Shown here: piece by piece, positions 28,358 through 36,395 of the stretch
How the letters are laid out: every line of letters begins with the position of its first letter
Numbering within the stretch: the first letter of the stretch is position 1
Assembly: GCF_001742425.1 (NCBI RefSeq)
Contig: NZ_MJEH01000014.1
Coordinates: forward strand, 1-64,000
From: Bacillus solimangrovi
GTDB lineage: Bacteria > Bacillota > Bacilli > Bacillales > Bacillaceae_N
Reading direction: 5' to 3'
DNA: 64,000 nucleotides
The notes under the pieces: model-generated
What the model was told of the DNA's origin: nothing
Databases searched by the model: none
What the model saw: the letters and a program-made list of their open reading frames with translations, nothing else
Translations under genes and position numbers: made by a program

Positions 28358-28732
28358 TTATAGATGTTTGAATGCAGCAATCGCAAGCAATGTCCACGCA
28401 ATGAGAAATGCAACACCACCGAGTGGTGTGATCATCCCAAGCTTCGTTATCCCAGTTGTACTTAACACGTACAGACTTCCTGAGAACAATATAATACCTA
28501 CAAACATTAACCAACCTGACCATGTCATTAGCGCAGAATTTGTTATTTTGGAAGAAGCAAGGGCTACTACAAACAGGCCAATAGAATGGAACATTTGATA
28601 GTTAACACCTTTCTCCCAAATGGTTATCATTCTTTCTGATAACTTCCCCTCTAACCCATGTGCACCAAAGGCACCTAATGCTACTGATAGGAATGCATTC
28701 ACACTTCCTAAAATCATAAAAGTTTTTAACAT
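28358..28732 (-). CDS. ywdK: DUF423 membrane protein YwdK
   Basis: A 124-aa integral membrane protein of the DUF423 family with four hydrophobic segments. The signature ALGAFGAHGLEGKLSERMITIWEKGVNYQMFHSIGLF starts near residue 18. The start at 28732 is taken because AAAGGTGA precedes it by six bases. The function is unknown. It is convergent with gerQ in the ywd cluster. Confidence 0.92.
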   Translation of the reverse strand: MLKTFMILGSVNAFLSVALGAFGAHGLEGKLSERMITIWEKGVNYQMFHSIGLFVVALASSKITNSALMTWSGWLMFVGIILFSGSLYVLSTTGITKLGMITPLGGVAFLIAWTLLAIAAFKHL

Positions 28733-28849
28733 AGACATTCACCTTTTGTTAGTATCGTTTCCTTCATCATAAACTATTTTGACAATTAACTACAACTCTC
28801 TAAACTTCTCTTTTCAAATTATCAATCATAACTACTACGTACAATCTAT

Positions 28850-29188
28850 TTAAAAATCAAATAGTGAATCTCCATTTGCATCATCTTCTATTATCTTCTT
28901 ACCTTGTAATGATTTTGTAGATGGACTCGTTGTTGGTATAACTGGCTTCCCTTTACCATGTTCCATCATATGGAGATGCTCTTGAAAGCTATCTCTTTGA
29001 TCATCTACTCTTACAGTTGGTGTATAACTTTTATCATTTTCACCTTCATTTAATATTAATTCACATAATGTCTTTATGGCGTGAACATGCTCTCTTACAG
29101 CTTGTTTTTCCTCCAATGTAACTTTTCTATCGGCCAATTCAAGTTCATTTTTCATTTGGTGCAGTAACCCTTTTATTGGAATATTCAT
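28850..29188 (-). CDS. ywdI: DUF5327 protein YwdI
   Basis: A 112-aa soluble protein of the YwdI/DUF5327 family. The N-terminus is helical (IKGLLHQMKNELELADRK) with REHVHAIKTLCELIL; the C-terminal half is low-complexity and ends in an acidic DDANGDSLFDF tail. No function is known. The start at 29188 has GAGGGCGA upstream. It lies between ywdK and the Eis-like gene on the same strand. Confidence 0.85.
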   Translation of the reverse strand: MNIPIKGLLHQMKNELELADRKVTLEEKQAVREHVHAIKTLCELILNEGENDKSYTPTVRVDDQRDSFQEHLHMMEHGKGKPVIPTTSPSTKSLQGKKIIEDDANGDSLFDF

Positions 29189-29248
29189 CTAATCGCCCTC
29201 TTCATACCTAGTTTCTTAATATAAATATCCATATAAATCATTATCTAC

Positions 29249-30424
29249 TCAATAAAAATCTAAGAAGTATGTGTCTTTTGACGGAATCCATTTTTCAAAT
29301 CGCTTCACATCCGATACGTCTCCTTGTAACTTTCCAGTCTCATATAAAAAGCTTGTTTTTTGATATCCTAGCAACAATGTTGTCAATGTTTGAATATCAC
29401 ACCTTATTCCTCGTTTAGGAGCCTGACTACATGCTTTCTTCTCTTTCTTTTCTGGGAAAAACTCAACATCATTTTTCCCTATCCGGTATGTTCCACTATT
29501 CCAACTAGCATACTCATCTGAAATGTGTAGAAACAACGTCTCTCCATCCTCTTGTTCAAACGGATATTGTTTCAAAAAGCTGTGTGCATCCACAATTCGA
29601 CTCATGTAATATGTTTCTGTCACTTGTTCAATTGTTGGTTCATCTAGTAGATAAGAAAGTTTATCATTTTCAGGCATGAACATTTCAACTTTCTCTGCCA
29701 TTGAATCATGATTACGTATAAATTGAAGTAAACCTAATTGTGCCTGTACATTTAAATGCACAAATTCCTCAATTTTCATAAGTTTGTCACTTACCGTATA
29801 AATCATATAACCTTTGGGATTATTCTCGTTGTCAAACCAAACGGTAGCATGTTCATCCTCTGAAAATACACGATTTCTCCACCACCACTCTGAACGTTGC
29901 AACAATCCATTATACTGCTCACAATATGCTTCATAAATACCATTTAACAACGGAATATCCGAGCCTACTCTTTTTACACTTCCAGTTGTCTTACTAAATG
30001 AAAGCTTGTTGAGTGGTAGCTTATATTTCTTAACAGAGGTTAACGTCTCCCATCCGTATTTCCGATAAAAAGAGACTGAAAATGGGTGCAAATATGACAA
30101 GAGATAACCTTCTTCTTTCATCACACGTAGGCTCTCTATCATCAGTTGCTTCACCATTCCCTGCCTACGATATTCTGGCCAAGTCGCAACAGCAGCAATG
30201 CCGCCCATTTTATAGGATGTTCCGTGAATATATGTATGTAACGGCACGAGATGCAATTTTGAAGCAAGGTTTTGACCATCGTTCATCCCAAATATCTTAT
30301 GGCGTCCATACCAGCTTTGTTGCTTTTCTTTTTGATCTTCAGATAAAACATATTGAAAAGCAAATTCTGATAACTTAATCACATCTTCCATCTTACTACC
30401 ATCTAAAATTTGAATTTCACTCAC
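29249..30424 (-). CDS. Eis-like GNAT N-acetyltransferase
   Basis: A 391-aa GNAT protein of the Eis type. The N-terminal GNAT domain has the acetyl-CoA loop WPEYRRQGMVKQLM (R/Q-x-x-G-x-G/A type) near residue 86 and LLSYLHPFSVSFYRKYGWE. The middle is a second, degenerate GNAT fold and the C-terminus an SCP2-like domain ending in a free aromatic carboxyl (DTYFLDFY), a usual Eis feature. The family acetylates lysines or aminoglycosides at several positions; the substrate here is unknown. GTG 30424 is chosen because AAGGAG lies eight bases upstream; GTG 30433 and ATG 30430 are too close to it. Confidence 0.85.
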   Translation of the reverse strand: MSEIQILDGSKMEDVIKLSEFAFQYVLSEDQKEKQQSWYGRHKIFGMNDGQNLASKLHLVPLHTYIHGTSYKMGGIAAVATWPEYRRQGMVKQLMIESLRVMKEEGYLLSYLHPFSVSFYRKYGWETLTSVKKYKLPLNKLSFSKTTGSVKRVGSDIPLLNGIYEAYCEQYNGLLQRSEWWWRNRVFSEDEHATVWFDNENNPKGYMIYTVSDKLMKIEEFVHLNVQAQLGLLQFIRNHDSMAEKVEMFMPENDKLSYLLDEPTIEQVTETYYMSRIVDAHSFLKQYPFEQEDGETLFLHISDEYASWNSGTYRIGKNDVEFFPEKKEKKACSQAPKRGIRCDIQTLTTLLLGYQKTSFLYETGKLQGDVSDVKRFEKWIPSKDTYFLDFY

Positions 30425-30681
30425 CTTCATCACTCCTTATCCCTTACTATACGTGATTTTTCCTACTTCTCAAACTAAAGGATATTGCTTTTATGAACTT
30501 GATTTATGAAGCTAAAACCTTCAATAAAAAGGTTACTTTTTAATAAAAGTTGACATAACAAAAAAAGTAATAATTACGTTCAAATTAACTATGGAAAGGT
30601 TCATTTTCTAATAGGCTGTATAAATGGCAGAATACAAGCCAAAATAACTGCGAATATAACTTTGAAAAGGAGTGTAACAAA

Positions 30682-31356
30682 ATGAAAAAAACGATTTCAC
30701 TTATTATTAGCTTCTTAATCCTATCGTTTGTGGTTGTCACCGCAAATGCTACATTTGCGAAGGAAGTTCAAAATACTTCTATGGTTCGTATCATTCATGC
30801 TTCACCAGATGCCCCAGCAGTAGATATTGTTATTGATGGAGAAATTGTTGTTGAAAATGCAGCATTCAAAGCTGTAACAGACTATTTAACACTTTCAGCT
30901 GGTGAACACGAGGTTAAAATTTACGCAACAGGTACTGAAGATGAACAAGACCCTGTTATTGAAGCTGATATAACAACTGATGCAGATAAAGCATACACCG
31001 TGGCTGCTGTTAATACTGTAGATAACATTGAACTCGTTATATCTGAAGATGACCTTGCTCTTACCGAAGGCATGACTAAAATACGTGTCGGTCATTTTTC
31101 ACCTGATGCCCCACCAGTTAACGTTGGACTAAAGGATGATAAAGTTGTTTTTGAGGACGTATCATTTAAAGATATTACTGATTTTGTAGAACTAGAAGCA
31201 GATACTTATAATTTCGAAGTTGTAACAAGTGATAATGAACAACCAGTTCTTGACCTATCAGGTACAAAATTAGACAAGAATACTGTGTACTCTGTTTATG
31301 CTATCAATATGTTAGATAGTATTGAACCGCTCATTGTTACATATGTTGTAGAATAA
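30682..31356 (+). CDS. Secreted protein with two DUF4397 domains
   Basis: A 224-aa exported protein. A Sec signal peptide (residues about 1-27, KK then IISFLILSFVVVTANATFA) precedes two tandem DUF4397 repeats: MVRIIHASPDAPAVDIVIDG near residue 34 and KIRVGHFSPDAPPVNVGLKD near 133. Each repeat shares a D-Y/F-V-L-x-AG/AD turn and ends with a YxVxAxNxxDxIEL motif. There is no sortase or lipid anchor. The family is cell-surface or secreted in Bacillus with unknown role. The start has AAAAGGAGTG upstream and a near-consensus TTGACA at 30550. Confidence 0.88.
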   Translation: MKKTISLIISFLILSFVVVTANATFAKEVQNTSMVRIIHASPDAPAVDIVIDGEIVVENAAFKAVTDYLTLSAGEHEVKIYATGTEDEQDPVIEADITTDADKAYTVAAVNTVDNIELVISEDDLALTEGMTKIRVGHFSPDAPPVNVGLKDDKVVFEDVSFKDITDFVELEADTYNFEVVTSDNEQPVLDLSGTKLDKNTVYSVYAINMLDSIEPLIVTYVVE

Positions 31357-31362
31357 TAAATC

Positions 31363-31404
31363 GAAGACAAGTTGGCTATGTTTATCCATAGCCAACTTGT
31401 CTTC
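31363..31404 (+). terminator. Long hairpin after the DUF4397 gene
   Basis: An 18-base perfect stem (31363-31380 with 31387-31404) and a six-base loop lie seven bases after the stop. The downstream sequence is ATTCATG rather than a U-run, so it may act mainly as a 3' mRNA stabiliser. Confidence 0.6.
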
Positions 31405-31560
31405 ATTCATGTGTATTACCTTCACTTTGAAAGATAATACTCTCTTCTTCAAACCGTATCCAATTGAGGCATGTTATTTCACAATCTAACTAGATTATTA
31501 GTTATTTCTTTAAATCACTATGTGTTACATTGACAAAAATTTTAATTTGAAATTTCTTGA

Positions 31561-32556
31561 TCATCTGACACGTGATAAATAATATTTCATTTTAGTTACT
31601 CTTAAATCAATTAATGGTTGTGCAACTGCATTAATTAATTTACTTGATAAAACTATCGTTAATCCTATAGACAGTGCAGCCAATATGATCAAATCAAATC
31701 CATTTTCTAAATGTAATACTTTTTCATTTCTTGCATATTGAATTATAAATCCATGTAACAAATATACATACAATGTCCGTGCTCCGAAATCAGTAAAATA
31801 AAACTTTTTAGTTGGAACTAACGACAAAAAGCTAAACATATTTATAAGTGTTAACATATACCATCCAAATCGATATAATCCACCCATAACTCCAACATCA
31901 AGTTGTTCATATGACATTGAACCGAGTAACCAATCTGTATTAAATTGAGGCAAATAGAAAAAGCTAATCAATGTTGTTAATAATATACTAGCTGAGACAA
32001 TTTGAACCGTTGGTTGCTTCATCCATACAAAGTGTTCTTTCTTCATATAAAACCCTATTAAAAAGATTGGTAAGAAAACAAAGGTTCTTGACAAGCTTAA
32101 ATATTGCCCAACAAAATCTACATATCCAATTAATAAACTAATTGTTAGAGAAACAGTCAAAGCCCATTTTGGTTGAAGTTTTGTAATTACGAATAATAGA
32201 GCATTCCAAAAAAACAAACTTAACAAAAACCATAATGACCATTGAGGAAGAAAAAAATCTATTGTTAATGAACCTTTGTAATTCATTAATACATAATAAA
32301 GACTATAAACGATTTGAAAAATAAAATATGGGATGAGCAGCTTGAAAAAAATTTTTTTCAAGTATCCTTCCTTATGAAAACCTTTTGCAAAGAACCCTGC
32401 TAGTAAAATAAAAGCTGGCATATGGAATGTATAAATAAACCGATAAAGTGTCGATCCAATCTGACTTTCTCCAACAAAAGGTGTTAATAAATGTCCAAAT
32501 ACGACTAATGTGATCAATAAAAACCTCGCATTGTCGTAATATGCTTCTCGTTGCAT
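31561..32556 (-). CDS. Acyltransferase-3 family membrane protein
   Basis: A 331-aa integral membrane acyltransferase with about ten hydrophobic segments. It opens with REAYYDNARFLLITLVVFGHLL, the acyltransferase-3/OafA-type N-terminus in which R and H are the usual catalytic residues, followed by YTFHMPAFILLAGFF. The closest type is the fucose-4-O-acetylase-like group, which O-acetylates cell-surface polysaccharide. ATG 32556 has AAAGGTGA five bases upstream. It is monocistronic between the DUF4397 gene and the YjiH-type gene; the polymer it modifies cannot be inferred. Confidence 0.88.
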   Translation of the reverse strand: MQREAYYDNARFLLITLVVFGHLLTPFVGESQIGSTLYRFIYTFHMPAFILLAGFFAKGFHKEGYLKKIFFKLLIPYFIFQIVYSLYYVLMNYKGSLTIDFFLPQWSLWFLLSLFFWNALLFVITKLQPKWALTVSLTISLLIGYVDFVGQYLSLSRTFVFLPIFLIGFYMKKEHFVWMKQPTVQIVSASILLTTLISFFYLPQFNTDWLLGSMSYEQLDVGVMGGLYRFGWYMLTLINMFSFLSLVPTKKFYFTDFGARTLYVYLLHGFIIQYARNEKVLHLENGFDLIILAALSIGLTIVLSSKLINAVAQPLIDLRVTKMKYYLSRVR

Positions 32557-32783
32557 GTTTATCACCTTTCCTAATTATTAAATCACATCCTTCCATACAA
32601 GTTTCGATAAAAAATATTATTTGTTATCGTATTGAGCAGTTGTAAAAAATAACAAGGGAATGCTTTTTCGAAAAACCCATTAAACTACCCAAAAGTCTAA
32701 TTCAACTTTTAATTTTTGTATCACGCAATTTTGCATAAGATAAGATAAAATAAGTGGATTTTTACGAGAAAAATGTCAACTTT

Positions 32784-32799
32784 TGTTTCACATGAAACA
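32784..32799. promoter_or_regulatory. parS-like ParB/Spo0J binding site
   Basis: TGTTTCACATGAAACA differs from the parS consensus TGTTTCACGTGAAACA only at the ninth base; both seven-base arms are intact. It is in non-coding sequence between divergent genes. Synteny with the B. subtilis ywj-ywd segment places the window in the origin-side quadrant where parS sites lie. Confidence 0.5.
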
Positions 32800-32939
32800 T
32801 TTAACTACTTAATATTTGAAGTTTCTTATCGAAATTTCATCACTAACTTGAAACTTACAGAACAAACGGTTTCTCCCCAATCCCCTATACAATCATACAA
32901 TAAAAATGAATAATTATTAGCATTTCATCGAAACACGCC

Positions 32940-32968
32940 TTGATAAAATCCGATAAATAAACTATATT
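32940..32968 (+). promoter_or_regulatory. Sigma-A promoter of the YjiH-type gene
   Basis: TTGATA, 17 bases, TATATT: each hexamer matches the consensus at five of six positions, with a leader of about 75 bases before ATG 33049. The rest of the roughly 490-base gap holds the parS-like site and no gene. Confidence 0.5.
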
Positions 32969-33048
32969 ATTATAGTGTTTCATCTTTTTTTGAATAAAAC
33001 CTACACAAATTTGTATATTATATTATTGCACCGTAAGGGGGACATCAA

Positions 33049-34395
33049 ATGAATAAACAACAAATTTCACCTACTAGCTATCTCAAGTTCCTTCTCCCTT
33101 CACTATTAGGGATTTTCTTGTTTATGACACCTATTTCATACGCTGGGGAGATAACGATCCCTATCGCTGTACTTTCTAACTTTGTACAAGGGATGTTAGA
33201 AGATTTATTACCAGCAATCATGACTATTATTATTACAATTACATTTGTTGGAACAATCCTAGCAAAATTCATTCAGTGGCCAACTGACAAACCAAGCTTT
33301 TTACGTAGCTTACTTGATGTGTCGCCGGTATGGGTTTTAATTAGAGTGCTTGGAATGGTGTTTGCTATCTTAACATTACTACAAGTAGGACCTGCTGCAA
33401 TTATCTCTGAGAATACTGGTGGACTCTTATTAAATGATCTACTGCCTGTATTATTCTCAGTATTTTTATTTGCAGGATTATTTCTACCCTTATTATTAAA
33501 CTTTGGTCTACTTGAACTATGTGGAGCATTACTTACAAAGATCATGCGACCATTATTTACATTACCAGGACGTTCTTCTATTGATTGTATGGCATCATGG
33601 ATGGGCGATGGTACAATTGGTGTGTTACTAACAAGTAAACAGTACGAAGAAGGGTATTATACAAAAAGGGAGTCTGCAGTTATCGGAACAACCTTCTCTG
33701 TTGTTTCAATTACATTCAGTTTAGTCATCCTTGCTCAAGTCGAATTAAGTCATTTATTTGTACCTTATTACTTAACAATTATTGCAGCTGGACTTGTAGC
33801 TGCACTCATATTACCACGTATACCACCTCTTTCTCGTAAGGAAGATTCGTACTATAATCAGGATTTGTCTGAAGATAAAGAACTTATTCCATCAGGGTAT
33901 AACGCTTGGCAATGGGGCATTACACAAGCAACTGAAAAAGCAAAAACGAATAAAAGTGTTACTGAGTTTTTCAAAGATGGTTTGAAGAATATTCTTGACA
34001 TGTGGATGGGTGTTGCTCCAATTGTTATGGCTCTTGGTACTTTAGCACTTATTGTCGCTGAATATACTCCGATCTTCACGTGGCTTGGGATACCTTTTAT
34101 CCCATTATTAGAATTACTACAAATCCCTGAAGCGGCAGAAGCTTCCCAAACATTAATTGTTGGTTTTGCAGATATGTTTTTACCTTCAATTATTGGAAGT
34201 GGCATTGAAAGTGAAATGACACGATTTATTATTGCTGCCGTTTCTGTTACTCAATTAATCTATATGTCTGAAGTAGGAGGACTCTTACTAGGGTCAAAAA
34301 TTCCTATTTCAATTTGGGAATTATTTGTGATTTTTATTCTAAGAACACTTATTACATTACCAATTATCACTTTATGTGCACATCTCATTTTCTAA
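33049..34395 (+). CDS. YjiH-family membrane protein (nucleoside-recognition/gate domain)
   Basis: A 448-aa polytopic protein with about ten to eleven hydrophobic segments. Two gate-type domains are visible: MRPLFTLPGRSSIDCMASWMGDGTIGVLLTSKQYEEGYYTKRES near residues 165-208, and FADMFLPSIIGSGIESEMTRFIIAAVSVTQLIYMSEVG near 368-405, noted by position. This is the pattern of YjiH proteins related to SpmA/SpmB and nucleoside transporters. Substrate is unknown. The ribosome-binding site AAGGGGG is clear. It ends at a terminator shared with the convergent sigma-54 activator gene, and may belong functionally with it. Confidence 0.85.
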   Translation: MNKQQISPTSYLKFLLPSLLGIFLFMTPISYAGEITIPIAVLSNFVQGMLEDLLPAIMTIIITITFVGTILAKFIQWPTDKPSFLRSLLDVSPVWVLIRVLGMVFAILTLLQVGPAAIISENTGGLLLNDLLPVLFSVFLFAGLFLPLLLNFGLLELCGALLTKIMRPLFTLPGRSSIDCMASWMGDGTIGVLLTSKQYEEGYYTKRESAVIGTTFSVVSITFSLVILAQVELSHLFVPYYLTIIAAGLVAALILPRIPPLSRKEDSYYNQDLSEDKELIPSGYNAWQWGITQATEKAKTNKSVTEFFKDGLKNILDMWMGVAPIVMALGTLALIVAEYTPIFTWLGIPFIPLLELLQIPEAAEASQTLIVGFADMFLPSIIGSGIESEMTRFIIAAVSVTQLIYMSEVGGLLLGSKIPISIWELFVIFILRTLITLPIITLCAHLIF

Positions 34396-34404
34396 ACATA
34401 ATGA

Positions 34405-34438
34405 ACAAACCTGCTACAATAATTAGTAGCAGGTTTGT
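34405..34438. terminator. Bidirectional terminator
   Basis: ACAAACCTGCTAC (34405-34417) pairs perfectly with GTAGCAGGTTTGT (34426-34438). It lies between convergent genes and overlaps the last codons of the sigma-54 activator. Confidence 0.75.
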
Positions 34439-36180
34439 ATTTGAAATTCTTTCATTTTTCGATATAACGTATTTCTACCAATACCTAGTATTTTGGCTGT
34501 GACCGTTATATTACCTCCCGACTCTTGCAAAGCACTCTCAATTGCTTCCTTTTCAAGTTCCTTCAATGTTTTAAGCTCTCTCATGTTCTCTTGTACGTTT
34601 GTTCGAATTTGGATATGTCTCGCTTCAATTACATCGTAATCCGCCAAAAAAATAGCTTGTACGATACTACTTCTCAACTCTCGGATATTTCCTGGCCAGT
34701 GATAACTTTTAATTTTTCGCCAAGCATCATCAGTCAACTTCATTGATGGATGTTCTGTTTGAAGGAAATGTTCCACCAATTCACTTATATCCGCTCGGTC
34801 TCGTAGTGAAGGTAAGCTTAATGAAATTTCTTTCAACCGATAATAAAGATCCTCACGAAAATTACCTTTCTTCACTTCCTTCAACAAATCTCGATGTGTT
34901 GCTGCAATAACTCTCGTATTAATCCTTTTAGGTTCAACCGCCCCAACTGGTGTAACTACCCGTTCTTGTAACACACGTAACAAAGCAGCTTGTCCTCTTA
35001 ATGACATATCCCCTATTTCATCAAGAAAAATAGTACCCTTATGTGCTGCGACAAACTTACCCTTCTTACCTGATCGATCTGCACCTGTAAATGCTCCTGC
35101 TTCATACCCAAACAATTCACTCTCTATAAGGCTGTCGGGAATTGCGCTACAATTCACTGCAAGAAATGGTTCATTCTTACGTTCACTAGCATAATGAATC
35201 GATTGGGCAAATATTTCCTTGCCTGTCCCACTCTCTCCTGTAATAAGCACATTATAATCATACCTTGCAGCCTTTTGTGCTACTTTCTTAACGTCAACAA
35301 TTGTTTGACAAGAACCTATAATATTTTTAAAGCAATAATTATCATTTGCTTTCTTTTTCTCATGATGACCTTCAAAGACAGCTACTGAACGAAATTGTTT
35401 TGGAGTTCGATCTATAATCGTTTCAACTTCAAATCCTCTTATAATTTGAAAAGGTGTCCCAATACAGTCATCTCCTAGTAATCTCCTCGCTGCGTCATTA
35501 GCTCTAACAATCGTTCGCTCCTTATCAATTGATAAGATAGGTTTGTTGTGTAAATTGAATGTATAATCTAATTCCTTAAGAGAAAGGAGGTGGTCTTCTT
35601 TTGATTGTTCAAACAATATTTTATTTTGTATAGCAGTTGCAATAGAAATAGATAACATATGCGCATGGATAGAAAAATGTTCATTGGCACTACTAATATC
35701 AATTACTCCTAATAACTTTCCTTCCCCTGAATAGATAGGTGAAGCAGTACATGAAAGAAACTGATTCTCTTTAAAGAAGTGGTCTTTCCCAATAATTATA
35801 TTTGTTTGCTGATCTTCCAATGCAATACCAATAGCATTTGTGCCTTTATGCTCTTCTTTCCAATTTGCTCCTACTTGTAATTGGACAGCTTGTGCTTTCG
35901 TCGCCACCTTTACATTTCCAATCCTATAAATTACATATCCATTAGAATCAACTAGTAATACAATGTGTTCTGTTACATTCATCAAAGGTAACATCTTTTC
36001 CAATACTTCCTTCGTTACTGAAAGCAACAACCTATTTTCCTTCTGTAGTTCTTTTATATTTTTTGTAGATATAATTTGGTCATCAGCTGCATTCTCTCGG
36101 TTTAGTCCCACATCATAACATCGATTCCAAGAACGTTTGATATACTCTTTTGAATCCTGTTTAATTGGAAATGTATGCAC
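34423..36180 (-). CDS. Sigma-54-dependent activator (AcoR-like)
   Basis: A 585-aa bacterial enhancer-binding protein. The N-terminus carries a GAF-type sensor (residues about 60-200) and a short PAS-like stretch. The AAA+ domain shows Walker A GESGTGKE near 315, the sigma-54-contacting GAFTGA near 362, FLDEIGDMS (Walker B), and RLKEISLSLPSLRDR. The C-terminus is a Fis-type helix-turn-helix: GGNITVTAKILGIGRNTLYRKMKE. It starts at GTG 36180 with AGAGGTGG upstream. It is divergent from the aldehyde dehydrogenase, whose upstream region contains a -24/-12 promoter and a TGGAACA palindrome, so it is almost certainly its activator. The effector may be acetaldehyde, acetoin or a related small molecule. 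Confidence 0.92.
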   Translation of the reverse strand: MHTFPIKQDSKEYIKRSWNRCYDVGLNRENAADDQIISTKNIKELQKENRLLLSVTKEVLEKMLPLMNVTEHIVLLVDSNGYVIYRIGNVKVATKAQAVQLQVGANWKEEHKGTNAIGIALEDQQTNIIIGKDHFFKENQFLSCTASPIYSGEGKLLGVIDISSANEHFSIHAHMLSISIATAIQNKILFEQSKEDHLLSLKELDYTFNLHNKPILSIDKERTIVRANDAARRLLGDDCIGTPFQIIRGFEVETIIDRTPKQFRSVAVFEGHHEKKKANDNYCFKNIIGSCQTIVDVKKVAQKAARYDYNVLITGESGTGKEIFAQSIHYASERKNEPFLAVNCSAIPDSLIESELFGYEAGAFTGADRSGKKGKFVAAHKGTIFLDEIGDMSLRGQAALLRVLQERVVTPVGAVEPKRINTRVIAATHRDLLKEVKKGNFREDLYYRLKEISLSLPSLRDRADISELVEHFLQTEHPSMKLTDDAWRKIKSYHWPGNIRELRSSIVQAIFLADYDVIEARHIQIRTNVQENMRELKTLKELEKEAIESALQESGGNITVTAKILGIGRNTLYRKMKEFQIQTCY

Positions 36181-36238
36181 TACACCACCTCTTATTATCT
36201 GAATATTTATAATTATTATATATTATCTTATTCTATTT

Positions 36239-36252
36239 TCATAACGTTATGA
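36239..36252. promoter_or_regulatory. 14-base palindrome near the activator start
   Basis: TCATAACGTTATGA is a perfect palindrome 59 bases upstream of the activator gene. It may be an operator for the activator's own promoter. Confidence 0.3.
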
Positions 36253-36262
36253 TGTTCATTTT

Positions 36263-36282
36263 TGGAACAATTACATGTTCCA
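36263..36282. promoter_or_regulatory. Upstream activator palindrome for the sigma-54 promoter
   Basis: TGGAACA, six bases, TGTTCCA is a perfect inverted repeat centred about 73 bases upstream of the -24 GG. Its position and symmetry fit a binding site for the divergent Fis-type activator. Confidence 0.6.
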
Positions 36283-36325
36283 TTTTGGCTCATCATCTAC
36301 AAGCTAAATTATTAAAACTCTAATT

Positions 36326-36339
36326 TGAAAGCGCTTTCT
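36326..36339 (+). promoter_or_regulatory. cre-like CcpA site
   Basis: TGAAAGCGCTTTCT matches cre (TGWAANCGNTNWCA) except at the last base. It ends three bases before the -24 element, where CcpA would block the promoter or loop from the activator, giving glucose repression. Confidence 0.55.
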
Positions 36340-36342
36340 ATT

Positions 36343-36360
36343 TTGGCATAGATTTTGCAT
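36343..36360 (+). promoter_or_regulatory. Sigma-54 (SigL) -24/-12 promoter
   Basis: TTGGCAT and TTGCAT are spaced so that GG (36345-36346) and GC (36357-36358) are separated by exactly ten bases, the rule for sigma-54 promoters. It lies 36 bases before the aldehyde dehydrogenase start. Confidence 0.85.
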
Positions 36361-36395
36361 TATATAAAATTGAAAAATTGATTGGAGGGATTGTA

